Position numbers and translations under genes: made by a program
Origin: Microbacterium sp. Root166
GTDB taxonomy: Bacteria; Actinomycetota; Actinomycetes; Actinomycetales; Microbacteriaceae
Direction of reading: 5' to 3'
DNA length: 64,000 bases
Assembly: GCF_001427145.1 (NCBI RefSeq)
Contig: NZ_LMGL01000002.1
Coordinates: forward strand, 248,001 to 312,000
Shown: piece after piece, positions 1 through 9,185 of the stretch
Position numbering within the stretch: the first letter of the stretch is position 1
Layout of the letters: each line of letters begins with the position of its first letter
Notes under the pieces: model-generated
Databases searched by the model: none
Told to the model about the DNA's origin: nothing
What the model saw: the letters and a program-made list of their open reading frames with translations, nothing else

Positions 1-765
1 GCCAAGATCATCTACACGACTCACTCGCCTGCGTGTCTTCCGCCTGATCTCGGCTCGAACATTCGCGCCGTTGTGCCCGATCCTGACAACGAATACCGCA
101 GTCTGATCAAGGGCAGCTTCTGGGACGGCGCGGCTGGGTTCTCGGCGCTGATGCTCGCGATGGGGGCAGGCGCTGCGGCTTTCTCTACCGCTCGTTACGT
201 CGTCCTGGCGGAGGGCGCGTCGGAGATGCTCGTGCTGCCGAGCCTGATTAAGTCGGCGGTCGGTGTCGCCGACCTCGATTATCAGGTTGCGCCGGGCCTT
301 TCGGAAGTTGCCCCTGAGATGTACCCGGAGCTCGACCTCGCCGGTGCTCGGGTGGCGTACCTAGTTGACGGGGACCAAGGTGGGCTCGACCGTCGCCGTG
401 ACCTCATCGCGGGCGGTGTGCCGGAGGATCGAATCGTGACGCTGGGCGCGCTCACGCTTGAGAATCTTCTTGATGCGGAGTCCTACACGACAACGCTGGC
501 GAAGCTCCTCAAGGAGTGCAATCCGGATGCGGTCGTCCCGGACCTCCCGGATCTACCCGACCCGACCGCGGAAGTCTGGCCCTCATTTGTCGAACGTTGG
601 GCGAATGAACACTCGCTGAAGATGCCTGGTAAGCGGATCGTCGCGAGCCGCCTGGTCGAAGATGGGTGCGCAAGTCCCAGCGACTTCGGCGCCCCAATTC
701 TTGCGTCGGCTCACGCCGAGCTCCAATCGGTTCTGAAGCGAGCCAGTTCGGGCGCGACGTCGTGA
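1..765 (+). CDS. OLD-family ATPase/TOPRIM endonuclease, C-terminal part (5' truncated by window)
   Basis: The frame is open from base 1, so at least 254 C-terminal residues are present and the ATPase N-terminus lies upstream. The visible part begins with an ABC-type H-loop segment (TTHSPACLPPD, residues 6-16 of the fragment). A TOPRIM domain follows, with the conserved glutamate in VVLAEGASEML (about residue 70) and the acidic motif YLVDGDQGG (about residue 121). This layout is that of OLD-family overcoming-lysogenization-defect nucleases, including GajA of the Gabija anti-phage system, in which an ATPase controls a TOPRIM DNA nickase. The stop codon overlaps the GTG start of the downstream helicase by 3 nt, so the two products are probably made together. 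A retron-associated or stand-alone OLD protein cannot be excluded without the N-terminus. Confidence 0.75.
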   Translation, partial: AKIIYTTHSPACLPPDLGSNIRAVVPDPDNEYRSLIKGSFWDGAAGFSALMLAMGAGAAAFSTARYVVLAEGASEMLVLPSLIKSAVGVADLDYQVAPGLSEVAPEMYPELDLAGARVAYLVDGDQGGLDRRRDLIAGGVPEDRIVTLGALTLENLLDAESYTTTLAKLLKECNPDAVVPDLPDLPDPTAEVWPSFVERWANEHSLKMPGKRIVASRLVEDGCASPSDFGAPILASAHAELQSVLKRASSGATS

Positions 766-3458
766 GCTCAGTCAAGACACACATTCGGAGCATCGACGAG
801 GCTATCCGAGGAAACATCGACAGCCTTGGCGACAATCGGGGCCTTCTCTCGCAGAACATGCTTCAGCAGCTGCGTCACCTAACCGAGGGCGCCGCCGTGA
901 TGGCGCACACACGGGACGCATCGACTGAGCACGACTACGACGCCATTGAGGCCGGACTGGCGCATGTGCGGTCGCAGGCCAAGCTCGGTTTCCTCCGCCG
1001 CTTCCATAAAATGCTCCAGCCGAGCGCTTCGCACTACACGTTCGATGGAGACAGCTCCGAACGCCTGATGCTCAAGTACTACGAGCACCTGGTTCGCCTG
1101 CGGACGTACCTCAACGACGAGTTCGGGATGAGCGTTCTCGGGAATCTTGAATCGTTTCCCATCGACCTCGATCCATCACTCAGGGAGTACCACGAGAAGA
1201 TCGCAGCACGCATCGAGGCGGTCCGCGACTTGCCCGAGCGCGGTGACTCTTCGTCGCGCTACTACGTGCGGAAGACTCGGCCTTTCTTCGTCGGTGGGCG
1301 CATCTACTACGAGGTCACCTTCACCAATCCTGTCGACAAGGTCAGCAAGTTCGACCGGGTCATCGCGTTCACGGACCAGGACATCAGCGATCGTTATGCC
1401 GCGACGTTGACCCTGCGGGCGGACGCCATCGATGTGCTTGGGCAGACAATGCCGATCCTGGTGATCCGAAAGTGGGAGGTGTCGATTCGTCCCTGCGAGC
1501 TTGACAACTTCGCGCGCTTCTTCGGCCCCAGGACCAAGATCAACACAGGTAGCCCGGAGTATCGCCGGCTTATGCGGTACCTCACCAACACCGGCTCGAC
1601 ACTGCTCGATCTCATCGATCTGCCGGACGCGCGGTACGCAGAGATCAAGACGGGGGTTACTGAGCGATCACAGACTCCGTATATCTTTCCAGTGCTCGAC
1701 AAGGCGCGTGTCGCCATCCGCAACCGTGAGGCCGGCTACGTCCTGCTGCGCTATCTATTGCTGCAGATGCGCAACTCCGTGCTCCGTGAGCAGTGGAGTC
1801 CTGACAGCTGCGGCCGTCTGTCCGGACTCAACTTCCAATGGGGATGCATCCCCTTCGATCAGATGCCGTTCTGCACCTTCCCCTTGGGACATCGGCCCCG
1901 GTTCTGGGACCTCATGGAGGCAATCGATCCGGCCGAACGTACCCACGAGCTCCTCGCTCGGCGCGTCAAGAACAACGTGGACCGTCGAGGCATGCTGTAC
2001 ACGCCGCTCACTGAACTTGAGCCCTTCGGCGACGTTCCCGCGCTCATCCAACGCCACAACGACCTCCTCTACTACAAGCACAAGGCTCGGTCGTTGGACG
2101 TGGATCGGGGTCACGTATTCATTCGCGGATACGAGAACGACACGGTCAAGATCATCGAGAAGGTGCAGGAGTACGCGGGTTCGGGCGTGGGCGGCTGGAC
2201 GGATGCGATGGAGCGCTGGCTCGCAGAGCGCCCAACTCTCGTGAACGACCCGATCAAGGCGGAAGCCCTGAAAGCGCTCTTTGCGGATTCTCGCGTCGCC
2301 TTGATCTACGGCGCGGCAGGTACCGGAAAGTCAACGACGATCGACTACATCGCCCAGCGCTTCAACGGAGAGCCACTGTTGTTTCTCGCGAATACACACC
2401 CTGCGGTAGATAACCTCAAACGGCGCGTACAGACCCAGCACGGCGAGTTCCGCACCATCGCGAGCCACAATTGGCGGACCGGCTCCGATCCAGAGTTTGA
2501 AGTTGTGGTGATCGACGAGTGCAGCACGGTTAGCAACGAAGCGCTCCTCCGCGTACTGGAGAAGACGAAGTTCAAGCTGCTCGTCTTGGTCGGCGACGTG
2601 TATCAGATCGAGTCGATCCAGTTCGGGAACTGGTTCGGCATCATGCGGTCATTCGTGCCATCTTCGTCAGTCTTCGAGCTGGAGACGCCCTACCGTACGA
2701 CCAACGCAAACCTGCTCGCCCTGTGGCAGAAGATCCGCAACCTCGATGACGACATCACCGAGACGATGGAACGCGGAGACTACTCGACGGTACTCAGCGA
2801 GGAGTTGTTCGAGGCGCATCGCGACGACGAGATCATCCTCTGCTTGAACTACGACGGCCTCTACGGAATCAACAACATTAATCGGTTCCTCCAGAGCAGC
2901 AACCCGAGCGAGCCTGTCGACTTCGGGCCGGCGACGTTCAAGGTCGGCGACCCGGTCGTCTTCAATGACAGCGACCGGTTCAAGCCGCTGATCTACAACA
3001 ACCTCAAGGGCACGATCGTCGGCATCGACCGGCAGCTTGGATACATCCGCTTCGAGATTGACCTTGACCGCGAGGTGACCGAGCTGTCCGTCTGGAGGAC
3101 TGAGCTCACCTGGATCCGCGACTCGGTCGTCGCGTTCGACGTCTACGAGTTAGCGAACAGTGACGATGATGACGTCGACCTCAACACGTCGATCCCTTTC
3201 CAGGTCGCGTATGCGGTGTCGATCCACCGCGCGCAGGGCCTCGAGTACGAGTCTGTAAAGGTCGTCATCACCGACGCCAACGAGGATGACATCTCGCACA
3301 GCATCTTCTACACAGCGCTCACGCGTGCTCGCGAGAATCTCCAGGTCTTCTGGACGCCCGAAACGCAGAAGGCGGTCATCGAAAGGCTCGAGCGCAAGAC
3401 CAACCAGAAGGATGTGTCGCTGCTCACGGCACGAAGGGGGCTTAGCCGCGCGTCATAG
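762..3458 (+). CDS. Large SF1 (UvrD/RecD-like) helicase with uncharacterised N-terminal half
   Basis: 898 aa from a GTG that overlaps the upstream TGA (GTGA). A longer reading from 666 would overlap the nuclease gene by 100 nt and is less likely. The C-terminal half is an SF1 helicase: Walker A GAAGTGKST (about residue 517), Walker B VVVIDECS (about 581), motif III-like LVGDVYQIES (about 608), and a C-terminal block with AVSIHRAQGLEYE (about 815) and FYTALTRAREN (about 848). Residues 1-500 match nothing I recognise. Coupling to an OLD-TOPRIM nuclease resembles GajA-GajB, but GajB proteins are roughly 500 aa and consist mostly of helicase, so this one carries an extra domain of similar size to the helicase. 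Role inferred: defence helicase that senses or processes DNA with the nuclease. Confidence 0.7.
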   Translation: MSSVKTHIRSIDEAIRGNIDSLGDNRGLLSQNMLQQLRHLTEGAAVMAHTRDASTEHDYDAIEAGLAHVRSQAKLGFLRRFHKMLQPSASHYTFDGDSSERLMLKYYEHLVRLRTYLNDEFGMSVLGNLESFPIDLDPSLREYHEKIAARIEAVRDLPERGDSSSRYYVRKTRPFFVGGRIYYEVTFTNPVDKVSKFDRVIAFTDQDISDRYAATLTLRADAIDVLGQTMPILVIRKWEVSIRPCELDNFARFFGPRTKINTGSPEYRRLMRYLTNTGSTLLDLIDLPDARYAEIKTGVTERSQTPYIFPVLDKARVAIRNREAGYVLLRYLLLQMRNSVLREQWSPDSCGRLSGLNFQWGCIPFDQMPFCTFPLGHRPRFWDLMEAIDPAERTHELLARRVKNNVDRRGMLYTPLTELEPFGDVPALIQRHNDLLYYKHKARSLDVDRGHVFIRGYENDTVKIIEKVQEYAGSGVGGWTDAMERWLAERPTLVNDPIKAEALKALFADSRVALIYGAAGTGKSTTIDYIAQRFNGEPLLFLANTHPAVDNLKRRVQTQHGEFRTIASHNWRTGSDPEFEVVVIDECSTVSNEALLRVLEKTKFKLLVLVGDVYQIESIQFGNWFGIMRSFVPSSSVFELETPYRTTNANLLALWQKIRNLDDDITETMERGDYSTVLSEELFEAHRDDEIILCLNYDGLYGINNINRFLQSSNPSEPVDFGPATFKVGDPVVFNDSDRFKPLIYNNLKGTIVGIDRQLGYIRFEIDLDREVTELSVWRTELTWIRDSVVAFDVYELANSDDDDVDLNTSIPFQVAYAVSIHRAQGLEYESVKVVITDANEDDISHSIFYTALTRARENLQVFWTPETQKAVIERLERKTNQKDVSLLTARRGLSRAS

Positions 3459-3653
3459 CCGACGTCAGCTGGCATCGCCCAGCAGCTGTGCGACCAGTAC
3501 CTCGACGAGAACCTTGAGGCGCAAGACCAGAAGGACGTGCCCCCCCGGCCCCGGCCCCGGCCCCCGGCACGGCGACGGCTCAGGCGCGCGTGGGCCGACT
3601 CGGGTTGTTGAGTTGGTCACAGGGGAGCTCCTCCGTTCCGGTGCGGACCGCCT
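3459..3653. other. Non-coding gap with C/G-rich low-complexity tract
   Basis: No convincing gene. Around 3540-3576 there is a tract of CCCCGG-like units (imperfect hexamer repeat). No clear terminator was recognised after the helicase gene. Confidence 0.5.
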
Positions 3654-4031
3654 CTACTTGGAAAGCTTCCGTGGACCTTTGGCGCGCATCGCTACGCCGC
3701 TCCGGTGAAGCGATCTGAGTACGGCGCCATGCGACACCTTGTGCTTATTCTCGATCACAGCCACGGTCGCGCCAGCCTCGTACTCCTCGGCCATCGCCTT
3801 CGCTTCCGCGTTCGTGACGCGCCGCTTCTTCACGACGACCGCGTTGTCGCGGAGGAGGTTCACGACCGCCGACGTGGACACGCCGTATTGCTCGGAGAGG
3901 CTTCGAGCACTCTCGCCTGCCTCGTAGCGATGGATGATGTCGGCCACCTTCTTCGGGCCGAGCCTCTGGGATAGGCCGTGAGCACGGTACTCAATAGATG
4001 CTCCAGAACCCTCGCCACTGTCACCGGGCAC
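3654..4031 (-). CDS. Helix-turn-helix protein, possible recombinase remnant
   Basis: 125 aa from a GTG at 4031. Two resolvase-like helix-turn-helix units are visible: GESARSLSEQYGVSTSAVVN (about residues 38-57) and VAVIENKHKVSHGAVLRSL (about 90-108), each followed by basic residues, as in the C-terminal DNA-binding part of serine recombinases or transposase-type HTH proteins. No catalytic domain is encoded. The same frame stays open upstream to about 4152 with plausible coding content (reads ...SNHWDLPFTSEELRNLAV...) but without an ATG, so this may be the 3' remnant of a larger gene. It is antisense to its neighbours. The N-terminus is uncertain. Confidence 0.5.
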   Translation of the reverse strand: MPGDSGEGSGASIEYRAHGLSQRLGPKKVADIIHRYEAGESARSLSEQYGVSTSAVVNLLRDNAVVVKKRRVTNAEAKAMAEEYEAGATVAVIENKHKVSHGAVLRSLHRSGVAMRAKGPRKLSK

Positions 4032-4293
4032 CGCGAGATTTCGCAGTTCCTCGGATGTGAAGGGCAGATCCCAATGGTTAGAACAGAGGTCCCTTACGTC
4101 AGCCTCGCAGGACTCGAACCCCGAACGACAGAACCGACCCCTTTCAGGAGATCCCTACCTCGACGGGCGACCCGGCTTCGACCCCGCTTCCGACCGACCT
4201 GTCAATCTCAGCCACCAACCATCGCTCCCACACGTCTTGCAGATCAAGGACCGTGCCCGCCCCGGGGAGTTCGACCACGGGAGGCGGTGCCGG
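4032..4293. other. Gap between HTH gene and relaxase gene
   Basis: No start-to-stop gene supported. The minus strand continues the frame of the HTH protein for about 120 nt. The plus strand holds the relaxase ribosome site (GGGAGG near 4279). An origin of transfer could lie here or elsewhere in the island, but no oriT consensus was recognised. Confidence 0.4.
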
Positions 4294-7200
4294 GTGTCGG
4301 TGTCGATGCGGGTGATGAGCGCCGGCGATGGTTACAAGTACCTCCTCCGCACGGTTGCCGCGGCTGACGGGGATCGGTCGCTTTCCACCCCGCTGACCCG
4401 CTACTACGCAGAGTCGGGCACGCCACCTGGGCGGTGGCTCGGGAGCGGGCTGCCAGCCCTTGCCGACGGGCGGATCGATGCGGGATCGCGGGTCTCCGAA
4501 GCCCAACTCGAGTTGCTGCTGGGGATGGGGCGAGACCCCGGCACTGGTGCTCCTCTCGGGCGGGCATATCCCGAGTATTCGGCCTCCGAATCGGGGCCGA
4601 ATGGCATGACTCCACCCGAGTCGACAACCTCGCTGCAGACCCACCGCCGCGCTGTGGCCGGCTACGACTTCACCTTCTCGCTGCCGAAGTCGGCATCCGT
4701 CCTCTGGGCGGTCGCCGACGCGGGGACCCAAGCGAAGATCACCGCTGCCCATCACCACGCCATTGACGACGTTTTGGCCTTCATGGAGCGGGAACTCGCC
4801 GCGACCCGCGCAGGCGAGGCAGCACGCAACGGTGCCGTTGCGCAGGTCGAGGTCACGGGGTTGATCGCCGCCGCTTTCGATCACTTCGACTCGCGCGCGG
4901 GCGATCCACAGTTGCACACGCATGTCGTGGTGAGCAACAAGGCGCGGACGGTGTTCGACGGCAAGTGGCGTTCGCTTGACGGGAGACCGCTGCACGCGGC
5001 AACGGTGGCGATCTCCGAGTTGCACAACGCCGTGTTCGCCGACCACCTGACGCGTGCGCTCGGCGTCGTGTGGGAGCGGCGCGAGCGCGAAGCCGATCGC
5101 AACCCCGTCTGGGCGATCGCAACCGTTCCCGAGGATCTCGTGGCCGAGTTCTCGTCTCGCTCGCGTCACATCGACATTGAGAAGGACCGGCTGGTTGACG
5201 AGTACGTTGCAACGCACGGTCACGCACCGTCGAAGGTCACGGTCATCCGGCTACGCCAGCAGGCGACGCTATCAACGCGTCCGGAAAAGCAACTCCGATC
5301 GCTCGCGGATCTCACTCACGATTGGCGCATCCGCGCAAGCCGACTGCTCGGAAGCGACGCGACGGCATGGGCTCGAGGCGTGATTCGAGATGCGGATGCC
5401 CCGACGCCGTTGCGCGCCGAAGACGTGCCGCACAGCATCCTGAACCAACTTGCTGAACGCGTCGTCGACGTCGCAAGCGAGCGCCGTTCGACCTGGAGTC
5501 ATTGGAACCTTTACGCCGAAGCCGCGCGGCAGACGATGGGGTGGCGCTTCATCGCAACCGAAGACCGCGAGGCGATCGTGGGCATGATCACGGATGCCGC
5601 GGAGCAACGCTCCGTTCGGCTCACGCCTCCCGAGCTTGCACTCTCGCCCGCCGAGTTCCGACGTGAGGATGGCACGACCGTCTTCCGCCCGAGCAACTCC
5701 GAGCGTTACTCGTCGATCACTCTCCTGGATGCGGAGGAGCGACTGCTCGCCTCGTTGCAATCGACCCACGGTCCGGTCGTCGGCGCTGCAACCCTCGAGC
5801 ATGCCGAGCGAGCGCGCCGCAATCACGGGATCGTCCTCGGAGAGGATCAGCGCAACGCCCTTCATTCGATCGCAACCTCATCGCGCAAGCTCGATGTCTT
5901 GATCGGCCCGGCCGGTGCCGGCAAGACGACGGCGATGCATGCCCTACGACTCGCGTGGGAGCACGAGCACGGGCGTGGCTCGGTCATCGGGCTCGCGCCT
6001 TCCGCTGCCGCCGCTCGTGAGCTAGCCGAAGACCTCGGCATCTCAACCGAGAACACGGCCAAGTGGTTGCACGACAATCGCCAAGGGCACGCGTCAGTGC
6101 GAGCTGGTCAGCTCGTCATCATCGACGAAGCATCCCTCGCCGGCACGCTGACGCTTGATCGCATCTGCACTATCTCGATGCACGAAGGTGCGAAGGTCCT
6201 CCTGGTGGGGGACTGGGCGCAACTGCAATCGGTCGACGCAGGCGGCGCGTTCCGGATGCTGGTCGAAGCACGTTCCGATGCTCCCGAGCTCGCAGACGTG
6301 CATCGCTTCCGGCAGGCGTGGGAGAAGGACGCGTCCCTGGACCTCCGCAACGGGCGACTAAATGCCCTGGACGCATACGGCGCGCATGACAGGATCGTTG
6401 GCGGCGATGCCGATGCAATGTCCGATGCGGCCTACGGTGCTTGGCTACGAGACATCGCCTCCGGCATGTCGTCAGTGCTCGTCGCTGACACGGGGGAAGC
6501 GGTCGGTGCGCTCAACCGACGTGCGCGCGCCGAGCTGATCCTTTCCGGCGCTGTGGAAGCCAGCGCCGAAGCGCCGCTGCGCGATGACGCGGCAGCATCC
6601 ATCGGCGACGTCGTCATCACCCGCAAGAACGACCGCCGACTGCGATCGGGAGGCAGCTGGGTGCGCAACGGTTCGCGGTGGCGGGTCGTTGCGATTCGTC
6701 GCGATGGTTCGTTGCGCGTGCGAAACACTGACCGCATCGGGGCTCGACCGCTCTGGCTGCCTGCCGAGTATGTGGCTGAGAACGTCGACCTCGGTTACGC
6801 GGTGACCGCCTACCGGGCGCAGGGGATCACAACGGACACGGCGCACGCAGTCATCGAGCCTGGAACGACGCGCGAGAACCTGTACGTCGCGATGACGCGG
6901 GGAAGAGCATCGAACACTGCCTACGTGGTCACATCGCGTCCCGACGACAATCACTCCGCGCTACATCCCGGAAATCGTTCCGATGCGACGGCCCGCGACG
7001 TGCTCGTGGGCGTGCTCGGACATGTGGGGGCCGAACTGGCGGCACACGAAGCGCTCGTCAACGAGCAGGAGAGTTGGGGGTCGATCGCGCAGCTCGCTGC
7101 CGAGTACGAGACGATCGCGTCGTCCGCACAGCGGCCACGGTGGACGCACCTCATCCAAGCCTGTGGACTCCCGGCCGCACTGGCCGAGGCCGCGATCGCT

Positions 7201-7800
7201 TCGGACGCGTTCGGCGCACTGACTGCCGGCCTGCGACGCGCCGAAGCGGTCGGGCACGACGTCGACGCGTTGCTCCCGCGAATCGCTTCTGCGCGCGGTT
7301 TCGAGGATGCTCAGGATGGCGCGGCCGTGCTCCACGAACGTCTCGAGCGAGTTCTCTCTCAGCCGTCGAGTGGCAGCTCGCGGGGGAGCGGACGCCGGTT
7401 GATCGCCGGCCTCATCCCTGCGGCGATAGGGGAGATGGATGCCGAAATGCGGCGTGCTCTCGACGAACGGGCACATCTCATCGAGGCGCGTGCGACGGCG
7501 TTGGTCGAGAACGCATTGACGTCGCGAGCGACCTGGATTGCGTCGCTCGGGCGCATTCCCTGGGAAGCGGCGCGAGCGACTGCATGGCGTCGCCAGGCGA
7601 GCATTGTCGCGGCCTACCGTGACCGGTACGGCGTTTTCGATGATGACGCGCTCGGCGCTCCCGCTACCTCGCCGAACCAGCGAATGGATGCTGCGGCCGC
7701 ACGCGTGGCGCGTGATCGCGCGATCTGGCTATCGCGAGCGGATGCTCCTACACAGCCGCAACGAGGCCTACGACGCACCGGGCGCATCCACAGTCTGTAG
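4294..7800 (+). CDS. MobF-family relaxase-helicase (TrwC/TraI type)
   Basis: 1168 aa. Start GTG 4294 was chosen because a GGGAGG ribosome site lies 9 nt upstream and family members begin just before the SAGDGYKYLL motif. The N-terminal relaxase domain has the tyrosine pair in TRYYAESG (about residue 36) and the metal-binding histidine motif LHTHVVVSN (about 206). The C-terminal half is an SF1 helicase: Walker A IGPAGAGKTT (about 536), Walker B VIIDEASLAG (about 608), GDWAQLQSVD (about 640), and the late motifs AYRAQGIT and LYVAMTRGRAS (about 864). MobF relaxases nick oriT, bind the 5' end covalently and unwind the strand for conjugative transfer. No coupling protein, oriT or type IV secretion genes are recognised nearby, so the element would need help in trans or has more genes outside the window. 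Confidence 0.9.
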   Translation: MSVSMRVMSAGDGYKYLLRTVAAADGDRSLSTPLTRYYAESGTPPGRWLGSGLPALADGRIDAGSRVSEAQLELLLGMGRDPGTGAPLGRAYPEYSASESGPNGMTPPESTTSLQTHRRAVAGYDFTFSLPKSASVLWAVADAGTQAKITAAHHHAIDDVLAFMERELAATRAGEAARNGAVAQVEVTGLIAAAFDHFDSRAGDPQLHTHVVVSNKARTVFDGKWRSLDGRPLHAATVAISELHNAVFADHLTRALGVVWERREREADRNPVWAIATVPEDLVAEFSSRSRHIDIEKDRLVDEYVATHGHAPSKVTVIRLRQQATLSTRPEKQLRSLADLTHDWRIRASRLLGSDATAWARGVIRDADAPTPLRAEDVPHSILNQLAERVVDVASERRSTWSHWNLYAEAARQTMGWRFIATEDREAIVGMITDAAEQRSVRLTPPELALSPAEFRREDGTTVFRPSNSERYSSITLLDAEERLLASLQSTHGPVVGAATLEHAERARRNHGIVLGEDQRNALHSIATSSRKLDVLIGPAGAGKTTAMHALRLAWEHEHGRGSVIGLAPSAAAARELAEDLGISTENTAKWLHDNRQGHASVRAGQLVIIDEASLAGTLTLDRICTISMHEGAKVLLVGDWAQLQSVDAGGAFRMLVEARSDAPELADVHRFRQAWEKDASLDLRNGRLNALDAYGAHDRIVGGDADAMSDAAYGAWLRDIASGMSSVLVADTGEAVGALNRRARAELILSGAVEASAEAPLRDDAAASIGDVVITRKNDRRLRSGGSWVRNGSRWRVVAIRRDGSLRVRNTDRIGARPLWLPAEYVAENVDLGYAVTAYRAQGITTDTAHAVIEPGTTRENLYVAMTRGRASNTAYVVTSRPDDNHSALHPGNRSDATARDVLVGVLGHVGAELAAHEALVNEQESWGSIAQLAAEYETIASSAQRPRWTHLIQACGLPAALAEAAIASDAFGALTAGLRRAEAVGHDVDALLPRIASARGFEDAQDGAAVLHERLERVLSQPSSGSSRGSGRRLIAGLIPAAIGEMDAEMRRALDERAHLIEARATALVENALTSRATWIASLGRIPWEAARATAWRRQASIVAAYRDRYGVFDDDALGAPATSPNQRMDAAAARVARDRAIWLSRADAPTQPQRGLRRTGRIHSL

Positions 7801-7881
7801 CCGCGGACCTATCGGCGGCAGAGGGGCGAGCGTAGCCTGAGCGCAACCGCCTGCCCCACGCCTGAAGGAGAGGCCTGGCCG

Positions 7882-8274
7882 ATGTTCCAACTACTGGTCG
7901 CCTTCGTGAGTCGCATCTACTCGTTCTTTCAGCGGACGATGCCGACGAACATCCTGATCCGCGCCACACACACCCGCCGCGGCCTCAAGTGGTGCGTGCC
8001 AGCGATGCTTCTCGGCGTTGTCTACATTGTGATCGCTGCAGCGCTCGCTCAGTGGGTCACCAGCGGCGCGCCGGGCTGGATCAACCTGCTCGTCCTGGTG
8101 TGCCTGTGGAATGCGCTCAAGTTCGTGGTGAATGGGCCGATTATGCTCGTACGGCTGGTGCGCGTGCGGGCGATCGAGCGGCGTTATCGAGAAACGGAAC
8201 CGACGCCCAACGAATCAACGTTGACTTCTGCGTCAGCCATTCACCAGACCTCCACGTCCCACTTGAGCCGCTGA
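7882..8274 (+). CDS. Small membrane protein next to relaxase gene
   Basis: 130 aa. ATG 7882 is preceded by AAGGAGAGG. Two predicted membrane segments: CVPAMLLGVVYIVIAAALA (about residues 37-56) and WINLLVLVCLWNALKFVV (about 66-83), with a basic stretch after the second and a polar Ser/Thr-rich tail. It lies 81 nt downstream of the relaxase gene on the same strand and probably belongs to the same mobile module, but I recognise no catalytic motif. The last 34 nt overlap the 3' end of the convergent minus-strand gene. Function unknown; a role in mating or membrane anchoring is only a guess from position. Confidence 0.65.
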   Translation: MFQLLVAFVSRIYSFFQRTMPTNILIRATHTRRGLKWCVPAMLLGVVYIVIAAALAQWVTSGAPGWINLLVLVCLWNALKFVVNGPIMLVRLVRVRAIERRYRETEPTPNESTLTSASAIHQTSTSHLSR

Positions 8275-9185
8275 TCCCAGATGCCTCGGTGCACTTCGCT
8301 CGCTTCGTCCGCGAGTTCCCGAGCAACCTCCTGGAATATGAACTGTGTGATGCCCTGGATCGTGGGCTTGATCTTGCCCCAGTTGTCGGCGGGGTTCATG
8401 ACGTCGAGGAATGGCAAGCCGCCACTCGAGGTCGGCATGATGTGAACTACCGCGTTTCGCTTGCCGATGATGTCGCCGCGATCCCAATGGTTCGCGAGTG
8501 TCGTCTGGACCGGCGATGGGACATACCTGGCCGATTCGCGAAGGAGCGCCTTGATCGCTGCGCGCGCCGAGCCCTCTTCCGGGCGGAGCGCTTCCGCCAG
8601 TCCGACGCCACGCACGAGGGTCGACGTCCCAACCAGATCGGGCCAAGGTTCGGCCTCAAGTCTGAGCGCAGCCACGTGGCGGACAAGACCCTCGTACGCC
8701 GCAGCGATGTGCTTGTTCTTGATGGGCGTCGCAGGGATCGCAGGCAAGTTCAGGTCGATGTCGTTCTGTACAACCATTCCAAAGGTCCAGCCGACGATGA
8801 CTGGGGAGAACTCTTCACGGCCGCCGAGTTCGCTGACGTCCTGCTCGTCGGTATCAAGGTGGGCGAGAATCTCAGACCTCATCGCCGCCGAGAAGTCATC
8901 GGAACTACCGCGACGTCGCAACGCCGTCAGAATCCAGCTGGCGAGAAGTGCGTGCGGAGCTTCGAGGCGCTGGATTTCATCCGCTGGGACGCCGGTGTTG
9001 AGCAGTTCGACGTTGCTAGACCACTTGCGTCCATACGCCTCCGCCGCCGAATCGAGCCATTCAAGATCGAGTTCAATCTCCGCCAGCCGAGGCTCGAGGG
9101 CGGCGTGTGCGTCAGCATCGTCAGCGAGGCGGCGATATAGGACGTTGTACACCAGCGGCGAAAGACGACAGCTCAGTTCGGCCAC
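8241..9185 (-). CDS. Uncharacterised 314-aa protein, third gene of nuclease/methylase-like operon
   Basis: 314 aa, no signal peptide or membrane segment, and no motif I recognise. It is rich in alpha-helix-forming residues with scattered Trp. Short conserved-looking stretches include WDRGDIIGKRNAVVHIM (about residues 233-249) and FLDVMNPADNWGKIKPTIQG (about 258-277). Its start overlaps the end of the HsdS-like gene by 13 nt, so it is probably translated with the upstream nuclease/methylase-like and specificity proteins. Position and tight coupling suggest an obligate third component. It could be an effector, a complex subunit or a regulator. Confidence 0.7.
   Translation of the reverse strand: MAELSCRLSPLVYNVLYRRLADDADAHAALEPRLAEIELDLEWLDSAAEAYGRKWSSNVELLNTGVPADEIQRLEAPHALLASWILTALRRRGSSDDFSAAMRSEILAHLDTDEQDVSELGGREEFSPVIVGWTFGMVVQNDIDLNLPAIPATPIKNKHIAAAYEGLVRHVAALRLEAEPWPDLVGTSTLVRGVGLAEALRPEEGSARAAIKALLRESARYVPSPVQTTLANHWDRGDIIGKRNAVVHIMPTSSGGLPFLDVMNPADNWGKIKPTIQGITQFIFQEVARELADEASEVHRGIWDQRLKWDVEVW

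Noticed and set aside
666..762. Longer N-terminus for the helicase gene from ATG 666
   Set aside because: It would overlap the OLD-TOPRIM gene by 100 nt. The GTG at 762 gives the common GTGA stop-start overlap.
4105..4135. Sequence GGACTCGAACCCC, the complement of a tRNA T-loop, suggesting a second tRNA or tRNA fragment on the minus strand
   Set aside because: The flanking bases do not form a T stem beyond three pairs and no anticodon or acceptor arm can be folded. The bases fit better as part of the open minus-strand frame upstream of the HTH gene.
4057..4293. Longer N-terminus for the MobF relaxase from ATG 4057
   Set aside because: The extra 79 residues are not like relaxases, and a good ribosome site lies just before GTG 4294, which places the family start motif at the beginning.
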